Shown here: in pieces, positions 56,091 through 64,000 of the stretch
Position numbering within the stretch: the stretch's first letter is position 1
How the letters are laid out: the number at the start of each line of letters is the position of its first letter
Source: Candidatus Phosphoribacter hodrii
GTDB lineage: Bacteria > Actinomycetota > Actinomycetes > Actinomycetales > Dermatophilaceae
NCBI GenBank assembly: GCA_016707175.1
Contig: JADJIB010000004.1
Location: 496,001 to 560,000 of the forward strand
Direction: 5' to 3'
DNA: 64,000 nucleotides
Translations under genes and position numbers: made by a program
The notes under the pieces: model-generated
Told to the model about the DNA's origin: nothing
Database searches by the model: none
The model's input: the letters and a program-made list of their open reading frames with translations, nothing else

Positions 56091-57190
56091 TGGCCGAGTT
56101 CCGCGCAGCCAAGGGCGACCTCGTCCTGGAGAACGTCACGAAGAGCTTCACCAACTTCACCGCCGTCGATGACCTGTCGATGACCGTGCCCCGGGGGGCG
56201 TTCTTCGCCCTGCTCGGCCCGTCCGGGTGTGGCAAGACGACGACGCTGCGGATGGTCGCCGGCCTCGAACAGCCGACCAGCGGCCGGGTGCTCATCGGGG
56301 ACACCGACCTCACGGGGTCCCGTCCCTACGAGCGGCCAGTCAACACCGTCTTCCAGTCCTACGCCCTCTTCCCGCACCTCACCGTCCGGGACAACGTCGC
56401 CTTCGGTCCGAAGCGGCGGGGAGCCAAGGACGCCCAGGCCCAGGCCGATGCGACTCTCGCGCTGGTCCAACTCACCCACCTCGCCGGGCGCAAGCCGACC
56501 CAGCTCTCGGGCGGTCAGCAGCAGCGAGTTGCCGTCGCCCGGGCACTGGTCAACCACCCCGAGGTGCTGCTGCTCGACGAGCCGCTCGGTGCCCTCGACC
56601 TCAAGCTGCGTCGCGAGATGCAGGTCGAGCTCAAGCGGATCCAGACCGAGGTCGGCCTCACCTTCGTCCACGTCACCCACGACCAGGAGGAGGCCATGAC
56701 CATGGCCGACACCGTCGCGGTGATGAACCTCGGCAAGATCGAGCAGATGGGTGCGCCCGAGGTCCTCTACGACCTGCCGCGGACCAAGTTCGTCGCCAAC
56801 TTCCTGGGTCAGTCCAACCTGCTCTCGGGCCACGTCGACGACACCGATGGCGAGCACATCATCGTGTCTGCCGCTCACCACAAGTTGCGGTTGCGCAAGA
56901 GCCGGGCAGCGGCGGGCAGCGGCGACATCGCCTTCGGGGTCCGCCCCGAGAAGACACGGATCCACAACACCGACCCGGGCGCGAGCGCAGCCGGAAACAG
57001 CATCGGCCCCGGCACCCTGCTGGACGTGTCCTTCACCGGCGTCGCCACGCAGTACCTCGTCGACGTCCCCGACGCCGGGCGTTGGGCGGTCTACGAGCAG
57101 AACCTCGACCTGGACCGGATCGACAGCCGCCCGGGCGACACGGTGTGGATCAGCTGGGACCCCGGGCACGCCTTCGGGGTCAGGCCATGA
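56090..57190 (+). CDS. potA: Spermidine/putrescine ABC transporter ATP-binding protein PotA
   Basis: This 366-residue ATPase has Walker A GPSGCGKTT, signature LSGGQQQRVAVARAL, Walker B LLLDEPLGALDLKLR and H-loop VTHDQEEAMTMAD. A C-terminal TOBE/OB domain (from about 260) is of the PotA/CysA type. The start ATG at 56090 overlaps the potD stop by one base (TGATG). Energises import with potB and potC. Confidence 0.95.
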   Translation: MAEFRAAKGDLVLENVTKSFTNFTAVDDLSMTVPRGAFFALLGPSGCGKTTTLRMVAGLEQPTSGRVLIGDTDLTGSRPYERPVNTVFQSYALFPHLTVRDNVAFGPKRRGAKDAQAQADATLALVQLTHLAGRKPTQLSGGQQQRVAVARALVNHPEVLLLDEPLGALDLKLRREMQVELKRIQTEVGLTFVHVTHDQEEAMTMADTVAVMNLGKIEQMGAPEVLYDLPRTKFVANFLGQSNLLSGHVDDTDGEHIIVSAAHHKLRLRKSRAAAGSGDIAFGVRPEKTRIHNTDPGASAAGNSIGPGTLLDVSFTGVATQYLVDVPDAGRWAVYEQNLDLDRIDSRPGDTVWISWDPGHAFGVRP

Positions 57191-58104
57191 GCGCCCTCGC
57201 GCACATCGGCGGGAGCCCCAGCGGGACGTCGACCACGGCGGCGCCGGAACCCACCAAGCGAGGGGGGATGGCGGCATACCTGCTGCTGTTGCCGGGCCTC
57301 ATCTGGCTGTTGGTCTTCTTCGTCGCCCCGCTCGTCCAACTGGCGACCGTGTCGTTGCAGTCGCAGTTCCCGGGATATCCGGGCTACTACTACCGCAACG
57401 TCGACTTCGGGAACTACGGCCGGGCCATTGTCGAGTATTGGCCGCACTTCGTGCGGTCGCTGCTGTTCGCCGGCCTCGCGACGTTCTTCGCGTTCGTCCT
57501 GGCCTACCCGTTGGCCTATGCCATGGCATTCAAGGCGGGCAAGTGGCGTGGAGTGATGATGATCTGCGTCATCGCGCCGTTCTTCACGTCCTTCATCCTG
57601 CGCACCATCGCCTGGCGCCAGATCCTCTCCGACGAGGGCCCGGTCGTGTCCGTGCTCAACTTCCTCCATGTCCTGCCGGGCGGGCACATCACCGAGACCT
57701 GGGTGGCGGTGGTCGCGGGTCTGACCTACAACTTCCTGCCGTTCATGGTCCTGCCGATCTACGCCTCGCTCGAGCGCGCCGATCCCAAGATCATCGAGGC
57801 CGGTGGCGACCTCTATGCCAACGGCTTCACGACGTTCCGGACCGTGACCCTGCCGATGTCGATGCCGGGTGTGCTCGCTGGCACTCTGCTCACCTTCATC
57901 CCGGCGGCCGGTGACTACGTCAACGCCGAACTCCTGGGATCAGACATCTCCACAAAGATGGTCGGCAACGGCATCGAGAGCCAGTTCTTCAAGGTGCTCG
58001 GTGGCTATCCGATCGCGGCGGCCCTGTCCTTCACCCTGATGGCCGTCATCCTCGCGCTCGTGTTCCTCTACGTGCGCCGCTACGGGACGGAGGAACTGCT
58101 GTGA
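57187..58104 (+). CDS. potB: Spermidine/putrescine ABC transporter permease PotB
   Basis: This 305-residue inner-membrane permease has six hydrophobic helices. The coupling EAGGDLYANGFTTFRTVTLPMSMPGVLAG loop (EAA motif) contacts PotA. The start ATG at 57187 overlaps the potA stop (ATGA). The N-terminal 30 residues are polar and variable. Confidence 0.94.
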   Translation: MSALAHIGGSPSGTSTTAAPEPTKRGGMAAYLLLLPGLIWLLVFFVAPLVQLATVSLQSQFPGYPGYYYRNVDFGNYGRAIVEYWPHFVRSLLFAGLATFFAFVLAYPLAYAMAFKAGKWRGVMMICVIAPFFTSFILRTIAWRQILSDEGPVVSVLNFLHVLPGGHITETWVAVVAGLTYNFLPFMVLPIYASLERADPKIIEAGGDLYANGFTTFRTVTLPMSMPGVLAGTLLTFIPAAGDYVNAELLGSDISTKMVGNGIESQFFKVLGGYPIAAALSFTLMAVILALVFLYVRRYGTEELL

Positions 58105-58928
58105 GCACGGGTCAGCGGCTGAAGTTCTGGTTCGCCGAACGCTTCGCGATGATCGTCGCGTTGCTCGTCCTCTTCTATCTCTTCCTTCCGGTGCTTTACA
58201 CGTTCGTCTTCTCGTTCAACAACTACAAGAAGTCGAACATCTCCTGGAACCCCGAGGGGTCACCGACCCTCGAGCACTGGCAGAACCCGTGTGGTCCTCC
58301 CGGACTGTGCGAGTCGTTGGGCACGTCGATCAAGGTGGGTGGGATCGCCACCCTCGTGGCCACCGTGCTCGGCACGATGCTCGCCTTCGCTCTCGTGCGC
58401 CATCGCTTCAAGGGGCGTGGAGCCGGGAACATCCTCGTCTTCATCCCGATGGCGACGCCGGAGATCGTCCTGGGTGCTTCACTGCTCACCCTCTTCGTCC
58501 AGGGGTTCGGCCAGTACGGCCTCAAGCTCGGGTTCTGGACGATCGTCTTCGCCCACATCATGTTCTGCATCAGCTTCGTCGTCGTCACCGTCAAGGCGCG
58601 GCTGCAGAGCCTCGACCCTCGCTTGGAGGAGGCTGCGCAGGATCTGTATGCCGGTCCGGGCAGCACCTTCTGGCGGGTCACCTTCCCGCTCGTGCTTCCG
58701 GGCATCGTGTCGGCGGCGTTGTTGTCGTTCTCGTTGTCGTTCGACGACTTCATCATCACCAACTTCGTCTCGGGCGACACGTCGACCTTCCCGAAGTTCG
58801 TGTACGTCTCCTACCTGCGTGGCATCCCGGCCCAGGCCAACGTCATCGGTTTCTCGATGTTCGTCATCGCCGTCCTGCTGGTCGTCGTGGGTCAGGTCAT
58901 CGGCTCTCGTCGGCGCTCGCCGGCCTAG
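58101..58928 (+). CDS. potC: Spermidine/putrescine ABC transporter permease PotC
   Basis: This 275-residue second permease has the EAA coupling loop LEEAAQDLYAGPGSTFWRVTFP and SFDDFIITNFVSG, a hallmark of PotC. Start GTG at 58101 overlaps the potB stop (GTGA). It is followed after 13 bp by the saccharopine-dehydrogenase-like gene. Confidence 0.94.
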   Translation: MSTGQRLKFWFAERFAMIVALLVLFYLFLPVLYTFVFSFNNYKKSNISWNPEGSPTLEHWQNPCGPPGLCESLGTSIKVGGIATLVATVLGTMLAFALVRHRFKGRGAGNILVFIPMATPEIVLGASLLTLFVQGFGQYGLKLGFWTIVFAHIMFCISFVVVTVKARLQSLDPRLEEAAQDLYAGPGSTFWRVTFPLVLPGIVSAALLSFSLSFDDFIITNFVSGDTSTFPKFVYVSYLRGIPAQANVIGFSMFVIAVLLVVVGQVIGSRRRSPA

Positions 58929-58941
58929 GAGCAGATAGCTC

Positions 58942-60210
58942 GTGCGGATCCTCATGATCGGGGCCGGCGGGGTCGGAGACGCCGCCGCCCGGATCGCTGT
59001 CGAACGGGACTTCTTCGAGGCGCTCGTCGTCGCGGACTATGACCTGGGCCGAGCCCGGGCCACGGTCGCGGCGGCGAGTGCCCGAAGGCCCGGCGAGAGT
59101 CGGTTGGTGGCGGCATACGTCGATGCCTCCGATGCCGAGTCGGTGGCGAGGCTGGCGCGCGAGCACCAGATCACCCACGTCTTCAACGCCGTGGACCCGC
59201 GCTTCGTCATGTCGATCTTCGCCGGCGCGCGCGCGGCAGGAGCGAACTACCTTGACATGGCGATGTCGTTGTCGCGACCGCACGAGACCCGCCCGCACGA
59301 GTTGACCGGCGTCAAACTCGGCGACGAGCAGTTTGCGCAAGCGGGGGAGTGGGAGGCCGAGGGCCGGCTCGCGTTGGTGGGGATCGGCGTCGAACCGGGG
59401 CTGTCGGACGTGTTCGCGAGGTATGCCGCCGACCACCTGTTCACGACGATCGACGAACTCGGCACGCGCGATGGCGCCAACCTCGTCATCCGGGACGAGA
59501 CCGGCGCGGAGGTCTTCGCGCCGGGCTTCTCGATGTGGACGATCATCGAGGAGTGCCTCAACCCGCCGGTGGTCTGGGAGAAGGACCGTGGCTGGTTCAC
59601 CCTCGCGCCGTTCAGTGAGCCGGAGATCTTCGACTTCCCCGAAGGCATCGGGCCGGTCGAGTGTGTTCACGTCGAGCATGAAGAAGTGCTGCTCATGCCT
59701 CGCTGGGTCGATGCCAAGAAGGTCACCTTCAAGTACGGCCTGGGTGAGCAGATGATCACCATCCTGCGCACCTTGCACGCCCTCGGCCTCGACCGCACCG
59801 ATCCGGTCCGGGTCAAGGGGGTCGAGGTGTCGCCGCGCGACGTCGTGGCCGCTTGCTTGCCCGACCCGGCCACGATCGGGCCGCGGATGACCGGCAAGAC
59901 CTGCGCCGGGGTCTGGGTGACGGGCACCGGAAGGGACGGTGCGCCTCGGGCCACCTACCTCTACCACGTGGTCGACAACGAGTGGTCGATGCGCGAATAC
60001 GGAGCCCAGTGCGTCGTCTGGCAGACCGCAATCAACCCCATCATCGCGCTGGAACTGCTCGCCACCGGAGTGTGGTTGGGCGCGGGTGTGCGTGGTCCGG
60101 AGGCGTTCGACGCGGTGCCGTTCCTCGACCTGTTGTGCACTCCGAAGCCAGCGGGATACGGCTCGCCGTGGGCGATCCAAGACCGAACGCCGCCTGACTC
60201 ACTCTCCTAG
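58942..60210 (+). CDS. Saccharopine dehydrogenase-like oxidoreductase in polyamine operon
   Basis: This 422-residue protein of the saccharopine dehydrogenase/homospermidine synthase-like superfamily (PF03435) begins RILMIGAGGVGDAAARIA, a Rossmann NAD(P) site, then VVADYDLGRARATV. A substrate domain with IGVEPGLSDVFARYAADHL and KKVTFKYGLGEQMI follows. Superfamily members include carboxynorspermidine dehydrogenase and homospermidine synthase, so an unrecognised polyamine-modifying activity is an attractive inference from its place between potC and speB. True lysine-pathway saccharopine dehydrogenase is unlikely here. The start is GTG at 58942. Confidence 0.82.
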   Translation: MRILMIGAGGVGDAAARIAVERDFFEALVVADYDLGRARATVAAASARRPGESRLVAAYVDASDAESVARLAREHQITHVFNAVDPRFVMSIFAGARAAGANYLDMAMSLSRPHETRPHELTGVKLGDEQFAQAGEWEAEGRLALVGIGVEPGLSDVFARYAADHLFTTIDELGTRDGANLVIRDETGAEVFAPGFSMWTIIEECLNPPVVWEKDRGWFTLAPFSEPEIFDFPEGIGPVECVHVEHEEVLLMPRWVDAKKVTFKYGLGEQMITILRTLHALGLDRTDPVRVKGVEVSPRDVVAACLPDPATIGPRMTGKTCAGVWVTGTGRDGAPRATYLYHVVDNEWSMREYGAQCVVWQTAINPIIALELLATGVWLGAGVRGPEAFDAVPFLDLLCTPKPAGYGSPWAIQDRTPPDSLS

Positions 60211-60220
60211 GATTCCCACC

Positions 60221-61255
60221 ATGAGCCGCTACGGCGCGCAATTCGGGCCCGACGTCACCTTCCTCGGCGTCCCCCCGTGCGACCTCGAGGACGAGAGCAC
60301 GTATGCCGGTGCCGACATCGTCATCCTCGGCGCGCCTTTCGACGGGGGCACCTCGCACCGGCCGGGAACCCGGTTCGGCCCCATGGCCATTCGCACCACC
60401 GACTACCTCGCCCACGACGGGTCTCGGCCCTCGCTCGCGCTGCGGGTCGACGGGTTGCAGGACCTGCGTGTCGTCGACGCTGGCGATGTCGAACTGCCGC
60501 CCGGAGACATCGAGACAGCGATGGCGCGGATCGAGGCGGCCGTCGAACGGATCGCCCGCTCCGGGGCCATCCCACTCATCCTCGGTGGCGACCACTCGAT
60601 CGCCTTTCCGGATGCCAAGGGTGTCGCGAACGTCTTGGGCCACGGCCGGATCTCGATGATCCACTTCGATGCCCACGCCGACACCGGTGACATCGAGTTC
60701 GGGTCGTTGTGGGGACACGGCCAACCGATGCGGCGACTCATCGAGTCGGGGGCATTGCGCGGCGACCGCTTCCTGCAGGTCGGCCTGCGCGGCTACTGGC
60801 CGGGACCAGAGACCCTCGACTGGATGGCCGCGCAGCGGATGCGCTCCTACGAGATGACCGAGATCGGCCATCGGGGGCTCGCGACCTGCCTCACCGAGGC
60901 CTTCACCATCGCCACCGATGAGTGCGACGGGGTGTTCCTCTCCGTCGACATCGACGTGTGCGACCCGGGCCACGCGCCCGGCACAGGAACCCCGGAGCCT
61001 GGCGGCCTCAGCGCCCGCGAACTGCTCGACTCGGTCCGGAGGATCTGCCTGGAACTTCCGGTTGTGGGCATCGACGTCGTCGAGGTCAGCCCGCCCTACG
61101 ACCACGCCGACATCACTGCGGCGCTGGCCAATCGCGTTGTCCTCGAGGCGATCTCCGCGATCGCGCGCAAACGCCGCGACGCGGCATACGGGACCTCGTG
61201 GAACCCGGCCACCCCCTTGCTTGCCGATCGACACCAGCCCCGACAGGAGCCCTAG
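60221..61255 (+). CDS. speB: Agmatinase / ureohydrolase family protein
   Basis: This 344-residue manganese ureohydrolase should release urea from agmatine to give putrescine. Metal motifs are intact: LGGDHSIAFP, HFDAHADTGD and SVDIDVCDPGHAPGTGTPEPGG. GAPFDGGTSHRPGTRFGP is typical of agmatinase/guanidinobutyrase. The latter would give GABA directly, which also fits the neighbourhood. The start ATG at 60221 is preceded by a weak site. gabT starts three bases after the stop. Confidence 0.9.
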   Translation: MSRYGAQFGPDVTFLGVPPCDLEDESTYAGADIVILGAPFDGGTSHRPGTRFGPMAIRTTDYLAHDGSRPSLALRVDGLQDLRVVDAGDVELPPGDIETAMARIEAAVERIARSGAIPLILGGDHSIAFPDAKGVANVLGHGRISMIHFDAHADTGDIEFGSLWGHGQPMRRLIESGALRGDRFLQVGLRGYWPGPETLDWMAAQRMRSYEMTEIGHRGLATCLTEAFTIATDECDGVFLSVDIDVCDPGHAPGTGTPEPGGLSARELLDSVRRICLELPVVGIDVVEVSPPYDHADITAALANRVVLEAISAIARKRRDAAYGTSWNPATPLLADRHQPRQEP

Positions 61256-61258
61256 AAG

Positions 61259-62599
61259 ATGACCACCCCCATCGAGCAACGCCGAATCCTGCGCACGGCG
61301 ATCCCCGGACCGGCCTCCGCCGCGTTGCACGAGCGCAAGCTCGCCTCCGTGTCGGCCGGGGTGAGCACCGGGCTGCCGGCCTATGTCGTCGCGGGTCAGG
61401 GCGGCATCCTCGTGGACGCCGACGGCAACCAACTCATCGACTTCGGCTCGGGCATCGCGGTGACCTCGGTCGGCAACGGCAACCAGCGGGTCATCGACGC
61501 GGTGAGCAAGCAGATCGCCGAGTTCACCCACACGTGCTTCATGGTCAACCCTTACGAGCAATACGTCGCGGTCGCCGAGAAGCTCAACGAGCTGACTCCC
61601 GGCAGCCACGAGAAGCGCACGGCGCTGTTCAACTCCGGTGCCGAGGCCGTCGAGAACGCCGTCAAGGTGGCGCGGCACTTCACCGGCAAGGACGGCATCG
61701 TCGCGTTCGACCACGCCTACCACGGCCGGACCAACCTCACCCTGGCCATGACCGCCAAGAACATGCCCTACAAGCACCGGTTCGGGCCCTTCGCGAGCGA
61801 GCTCTATCGGGTGCCGATGGCCTACCCCTACCGCTGGCCGGGTGGCCCGCAGCACTGTGCCGACGAGGCCTTCAACTACATCGTCGACCAGATCCACGCC
61901 CAGATCGGCGAGGAGAACACCGCGGCCGTCATCATCGAGCCGATCCAGGGCGAGGGCGGCTTCATCGTGCCGCCGGCCGGCTTCCTCAAGGAGCTCGCGC
62001 AGTGGTGTGCGGCCAACAACATCCTGTTCATCGCCGACGAGGTCCAGTCGGGTTTCTGCCGCAGTGGTGACTGGTTCGCCAGCGACTACGAAGGGATCGT
62101 CCCCGACCTCATCACCACCGCCAAGGGCATCGCCGGAGGTATGCCGTTGTCGGGGCTCACCGGGCGCGCGGACATCATGGACACCATTCACCCCGGCGGC
62201 CTCGGCGGCACCTACGGCGGCAACCCGGTGGCGTGCGCAGCGGCCCTCGCCTCAATCGAGACGATGGAGGAGCTCAACCTGGCGGCTCGGGCCCGCGAGA
62301 TCGAGGCGATCCTTCGGGCCGACCTGGAGAAGCTCGCGGCGACCTACCCGCAGGTCGGGGAGATCCGCGGCCGTGGCGCGATGATCGCGATGGAGTTGGT
62401 CACCGACCGCGAGACCAAGGAGCCCGCCGCGGCCCTCACGGCCGCCATCAACAAGGCGTGTCACGCCCAGGGCCTGGTGACCCTCACCTGCGGCACCCTC
62501 GGCAACGTCTTCCGGTTCCTGCCGCCTCTGGTGATCAGCGACGACCTGCTCCACGAGGGCATGAGCATCCTCGCCGACGCGTTCGCCGCGTCCGTCTGA
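61259..62599 (+). CDS. gabT: 4-aminobutyrate aminotransferase
   Basis: This 446-residue PLP enzyme transfers the amino group of GABA to 2-oxoglutarate, giving succinate semialdehyde. Motifs: DFGSGIAVTSVGNG, NSGAEAVENAVKVAR, FDHAYHGRTNLTLAMT, IIEPIQGEGGF, ADEVQSGFCRSG, and the Schiff-base Lys in DLITTAKGIAGGMPLSG. The start ATG at 61259 is 3 bp after speB. gabD follows after 38 bp, completing the route to succinate. Confidence 0.95.
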   Translation: MTTPIEQRRILRTAIPGPASAALHERKLASVSAGVSTGLPAYVVAGQGGILVDADGNQLIDFGSGIAVTSVGNGNQRVIDAVSKQIAEFTHTCFMVNPYEQYVAVAEKLNELTPGSHEKRTALFNSGAEAVENAVKVARHFTGKDGIVAFDHAYHGRTNLTLAMTAKNMPYKHRFGPFASELYRVPMAYPYRWPGGPQHCADEAFNYIVDQIHAQIGEENTAAVIIEPIQGEGGFIVPPAGFLKELAQWCAANNILFIADEVQSGFCRSGDWFASDYEGIVPDLITTAKGIAGGMPLSGLTGRADIMDTIHPGGLGGTYGGNPVACAAALASIETMEELNLAARAREIEAILRADLEKLAATYPQVGEIRGRGAMIAMELVTDRETKEPAAALTAAINKACHAQGLVTLTCGTLGNVFRFLPPLVISDDLLHEGMSILADAFAASV

Positions 62600-62637
62600 C
62601 CACTGCCTGAACTACTGCGACACAAGGAGATCCAGCC

Positions 62638-64000
62638 ATGGCCATGACTCAGGGTGCACTTCTGGAATCGGTGCCCAAGGGCCTGTTCATCGACGGGGCG
62701 TGGCGGGATGCGTCCGACGGTGCGACGCTGCCGGTCGATGACCCAGCCACCGGGAAGATCCTCGCGCACGTCGCGAGCGCGACCGTGGCCGATGGCAAGG
62801 CGGCCCTGGACGCGGCGGTTGCTGCCCAGCGAGACTGGGCGCGCACCGCACCCCGCGACCGCGGTGAGATTCTCCGGCGGGCCTACGAGGCGATCATCGC
62901 GCGCACCGACGACTTCGCGCTGCTCATGACCCTCGAGATGGGCAAGCCGCTCGCCGAGGCCCGCGGCGAGGTCGTCTACGGCGCCGAGTTCTTCCGCTGG
63001 TTCAGCGAGGAGGCGGTCCGGATCCACGGCCGGTATGCCGTGGCCCCCAATGGCGCGACGCGCCTCATGACGATGAAGCAGCCCATCGGCCCGACCCTCA
63101 TGATCACGCCGTGGAACTTCCCGCTGGCCATGGGAACCCGCAAGATCGGGCCGGCCATCGCCGCCGGATGCACCATGGTCGTCAAACCCGCCGCCCAGAC
63201 CCCGCTGACGATGCTCCTGCTCACCCAGGTGCTCCTCGAGTGCGGGGTCCCCGCCGGGGTTCTCAACGTGGTGTCGACGGCCCACACCGGGGAGGTGATG
63301 GAGCCGATCATCCGCGACCCGCGGCTGCGCAAGCTCACCTTCACCGGGTCCACCCAGGTCGGGCAGCGGCTGGTCGAACAGTCCGCGCAGGGGTTGTTGC
63401 GGCTGTCGATGGAACTCGGTGGCAACGCGCCGTTCATCGTCTTCGACGACGCCGACCTCGACCGGGCCGTCGACGGCGCCATGCTGGCCAAGATGCGCAA
63501 CATCGGAGAAGCCTGCACGGCTGCCAACCGCTTCCTCATCCACGAATCGGTCGCCGAGGAGTTCGGCCGGCGGTTCGCCGAGCGGATGGCGGCGCTGCGG
63601 GTCGGCAAGGGCACCGTCAAGGGCGTCGACGTAGGCCCCCTGGTGGACCGCAAGGCCCGCGAGAGCGTCGATGCCCTCGTGCAGGAGGCCGTGGCCGGCG
63701 GTGCCAAGATCCTCACTGGTGGTGGACCGCTGCCGGGGAAGGGCTGGTTCTACGCCCCGACCGTCCTCACCGACGTCCCCGCGTCGTCCCGGATCGCCGT
63801 CGAGGAGATCTTCGGACCGGTCGCGCCGATCTCAACCTTCGCGACCGAGGCGGAGGCGATCGCGCGAGCCAACGACACGGCATACGGGCTGGTTGCCTAT
63901 GCCTTCACCCGCGATCTGGCGCGCGCGCTGCGCGTCAGCGAGGAGTTGGAGTTCGGGATGGTCGGCATCAACCAAGGTGTCGTGTCCAATCCGGCGGCGC
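62638..64000 (+). CDS. gabD: NAD(P)-dependent succinate-semialdehyde dehydrogenase, 3' truncated by window edge
   Basis: The first 454 codons of an aldehyde dehydrogenase that should oxidise succinate semialdehyde to succinate. Visible: PIGPTLMITPWNFPLAMGTR, FTGSTQVGQRLVEQSA, the catalytic Glu in MELGGNAPFIVFDDADLD and the catalytic Cys in IGEACTAANRFLIHE, then EEIFGPVAPISTF. The EACTAANR context is typical of GabD rather than the PatD-like enzyme at 53272. ATG 62638 has AAGGAG upstream; ATG 62644 is an alternative. No stop occurs before the window ends. Confidence 0.95.
   Translation, partial: MAMTQGALLESVPKGLFIDGAWRDASDGATLPVDDPATGKILAHVASATVADGKAALDAAVAAQRDWARTAPRDRGEILRRAYEAIIARTDDFALLMTLEMGKPLAEARGEVVYGAEFFRWFSEEAVRIHGRYAVAPNGATRLMTMKQPIGPTLMITPWNFPLAMGTRKIGPAIAAGCTMVVKPAAQTPLTMLLLTQVLLECGVPAGVLNVVSTAHTGEVMEPIIRDPRLRKLTFTGSTQVGQRLVEQSAQGLLRLSMELGGNAPFIVFDDADLDRAVDGAMLAKMRNIGEACTAANRFLIHESVAEEFGRRFAERMAALRVGKGTVKGVDVGPLVDRKARESVDALVQEAVAGGAKILTGGGPLPGKGWFYAPTVLTDVPASSRIAVEEIFGPVAPISTFATEAEAIARANDTAYGLVAYAFTRDLARALRVSEELEFGMVGINQGVVSNPAA

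Overview
The window looks like chromosome of a high-GC actinobacterium of the order Micrococcales, most like the Intrasporangiaceae/Dermatophilaceae. The support is about 70% GC, frequent GTG starts, actinobacterial families (DUF2469, DUF3152, an AbiEi-like antitoxin-domain protein, a GlnR-type box before amtB) and the core order ffh ... rpsP-khpA-rimM-trmD ... rplS-lepB-rnhB-DUF2469-yraN-yifB-dprA-xerC ... M23 ... rpsB-tsf-pyrH-frr-cdsA-rlmN. No rRNA, tRNA, CRISPR array, integrase-bearing element or insertion sequence was recognised.

Layout. 1-4008: end of a branched-chain-amino-acid-type ABC importer (livG, livF), a metallo-beta-lactamase-fold protein and a flavin monooxygenase, probably an aromatic-acid uptake and oxidation cluster. 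4118-7328: M13 peptidase, VOC protein and a truncated alpha/beta hydrolase. 7413-14714: protein targeting (ftsY, ffh) around the nitrogen module amtB-glnK-glnD. 14715-19212: accessory genes, including an AbiEi-like gene bracketed by two long palindromic direct repeats. 19407-29442: ribosome/tRNA maturation, two signal peptidases, rnhB, yraN, yifB, dprA and xerC. 29564-36222: DUF3152 protein, M23 protein, aminotransferase, thioesterase, amidase and FAD oxidase, an island between xerC and rpsB. 36693-42251: rpsB to rlmN. 42395-49469: threonine catabolism (tdh, TetR, kbl), a LOG-family protein, prpE and an AEC transporter. 49766-64000: polyamine catabolism. An AsnC regulator, aminotransferase and FAD oxidase read leftward. 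An aldehyde dehydrogenase, potDABC, a saccharopine-dehydrogenase-like enzyme, agmatinase, gabT and gabD read rightward. Together they can take agmatine or putrescine through GABA to succinate.

DNA-level signals not explained by the genes: (i) the octamer GTATGCCG occurs about 90 times by eye (two or three expected from composition), in both orientations, inside genes and as inverted pairs forming hairpins between genes, as uptake sequences do in naturally transformable bacteria; (ii) three paired TCCACA boxes with exactly 30 bp between boxes lie 52-53 bp upstream of the starts of the AbiEi-like gene, of yraN-yifB-dprA and of the M23 gene; (iii) a 49-bp palindrome occurs three times, each just after a gene; (iv) the AbiEi-like gene lies between two ~54-bp palindromes, one of which encodes its C-terminus; (v) there is a three-unit, 52-bp-period hairpin repeat.

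Quality warning: four genes (GNAT-kinase, yifB, rpsB and the aminobutyraldehyde dehydrogenase) carry a single frameshift each, and three of the four are clearly restored by adding one base in a GC-rich run. Because rpsB is essential, residual sequencing or assembly deletions are the simplest explanation. This should temper interpretation of the open amtB-glnK reading frame.
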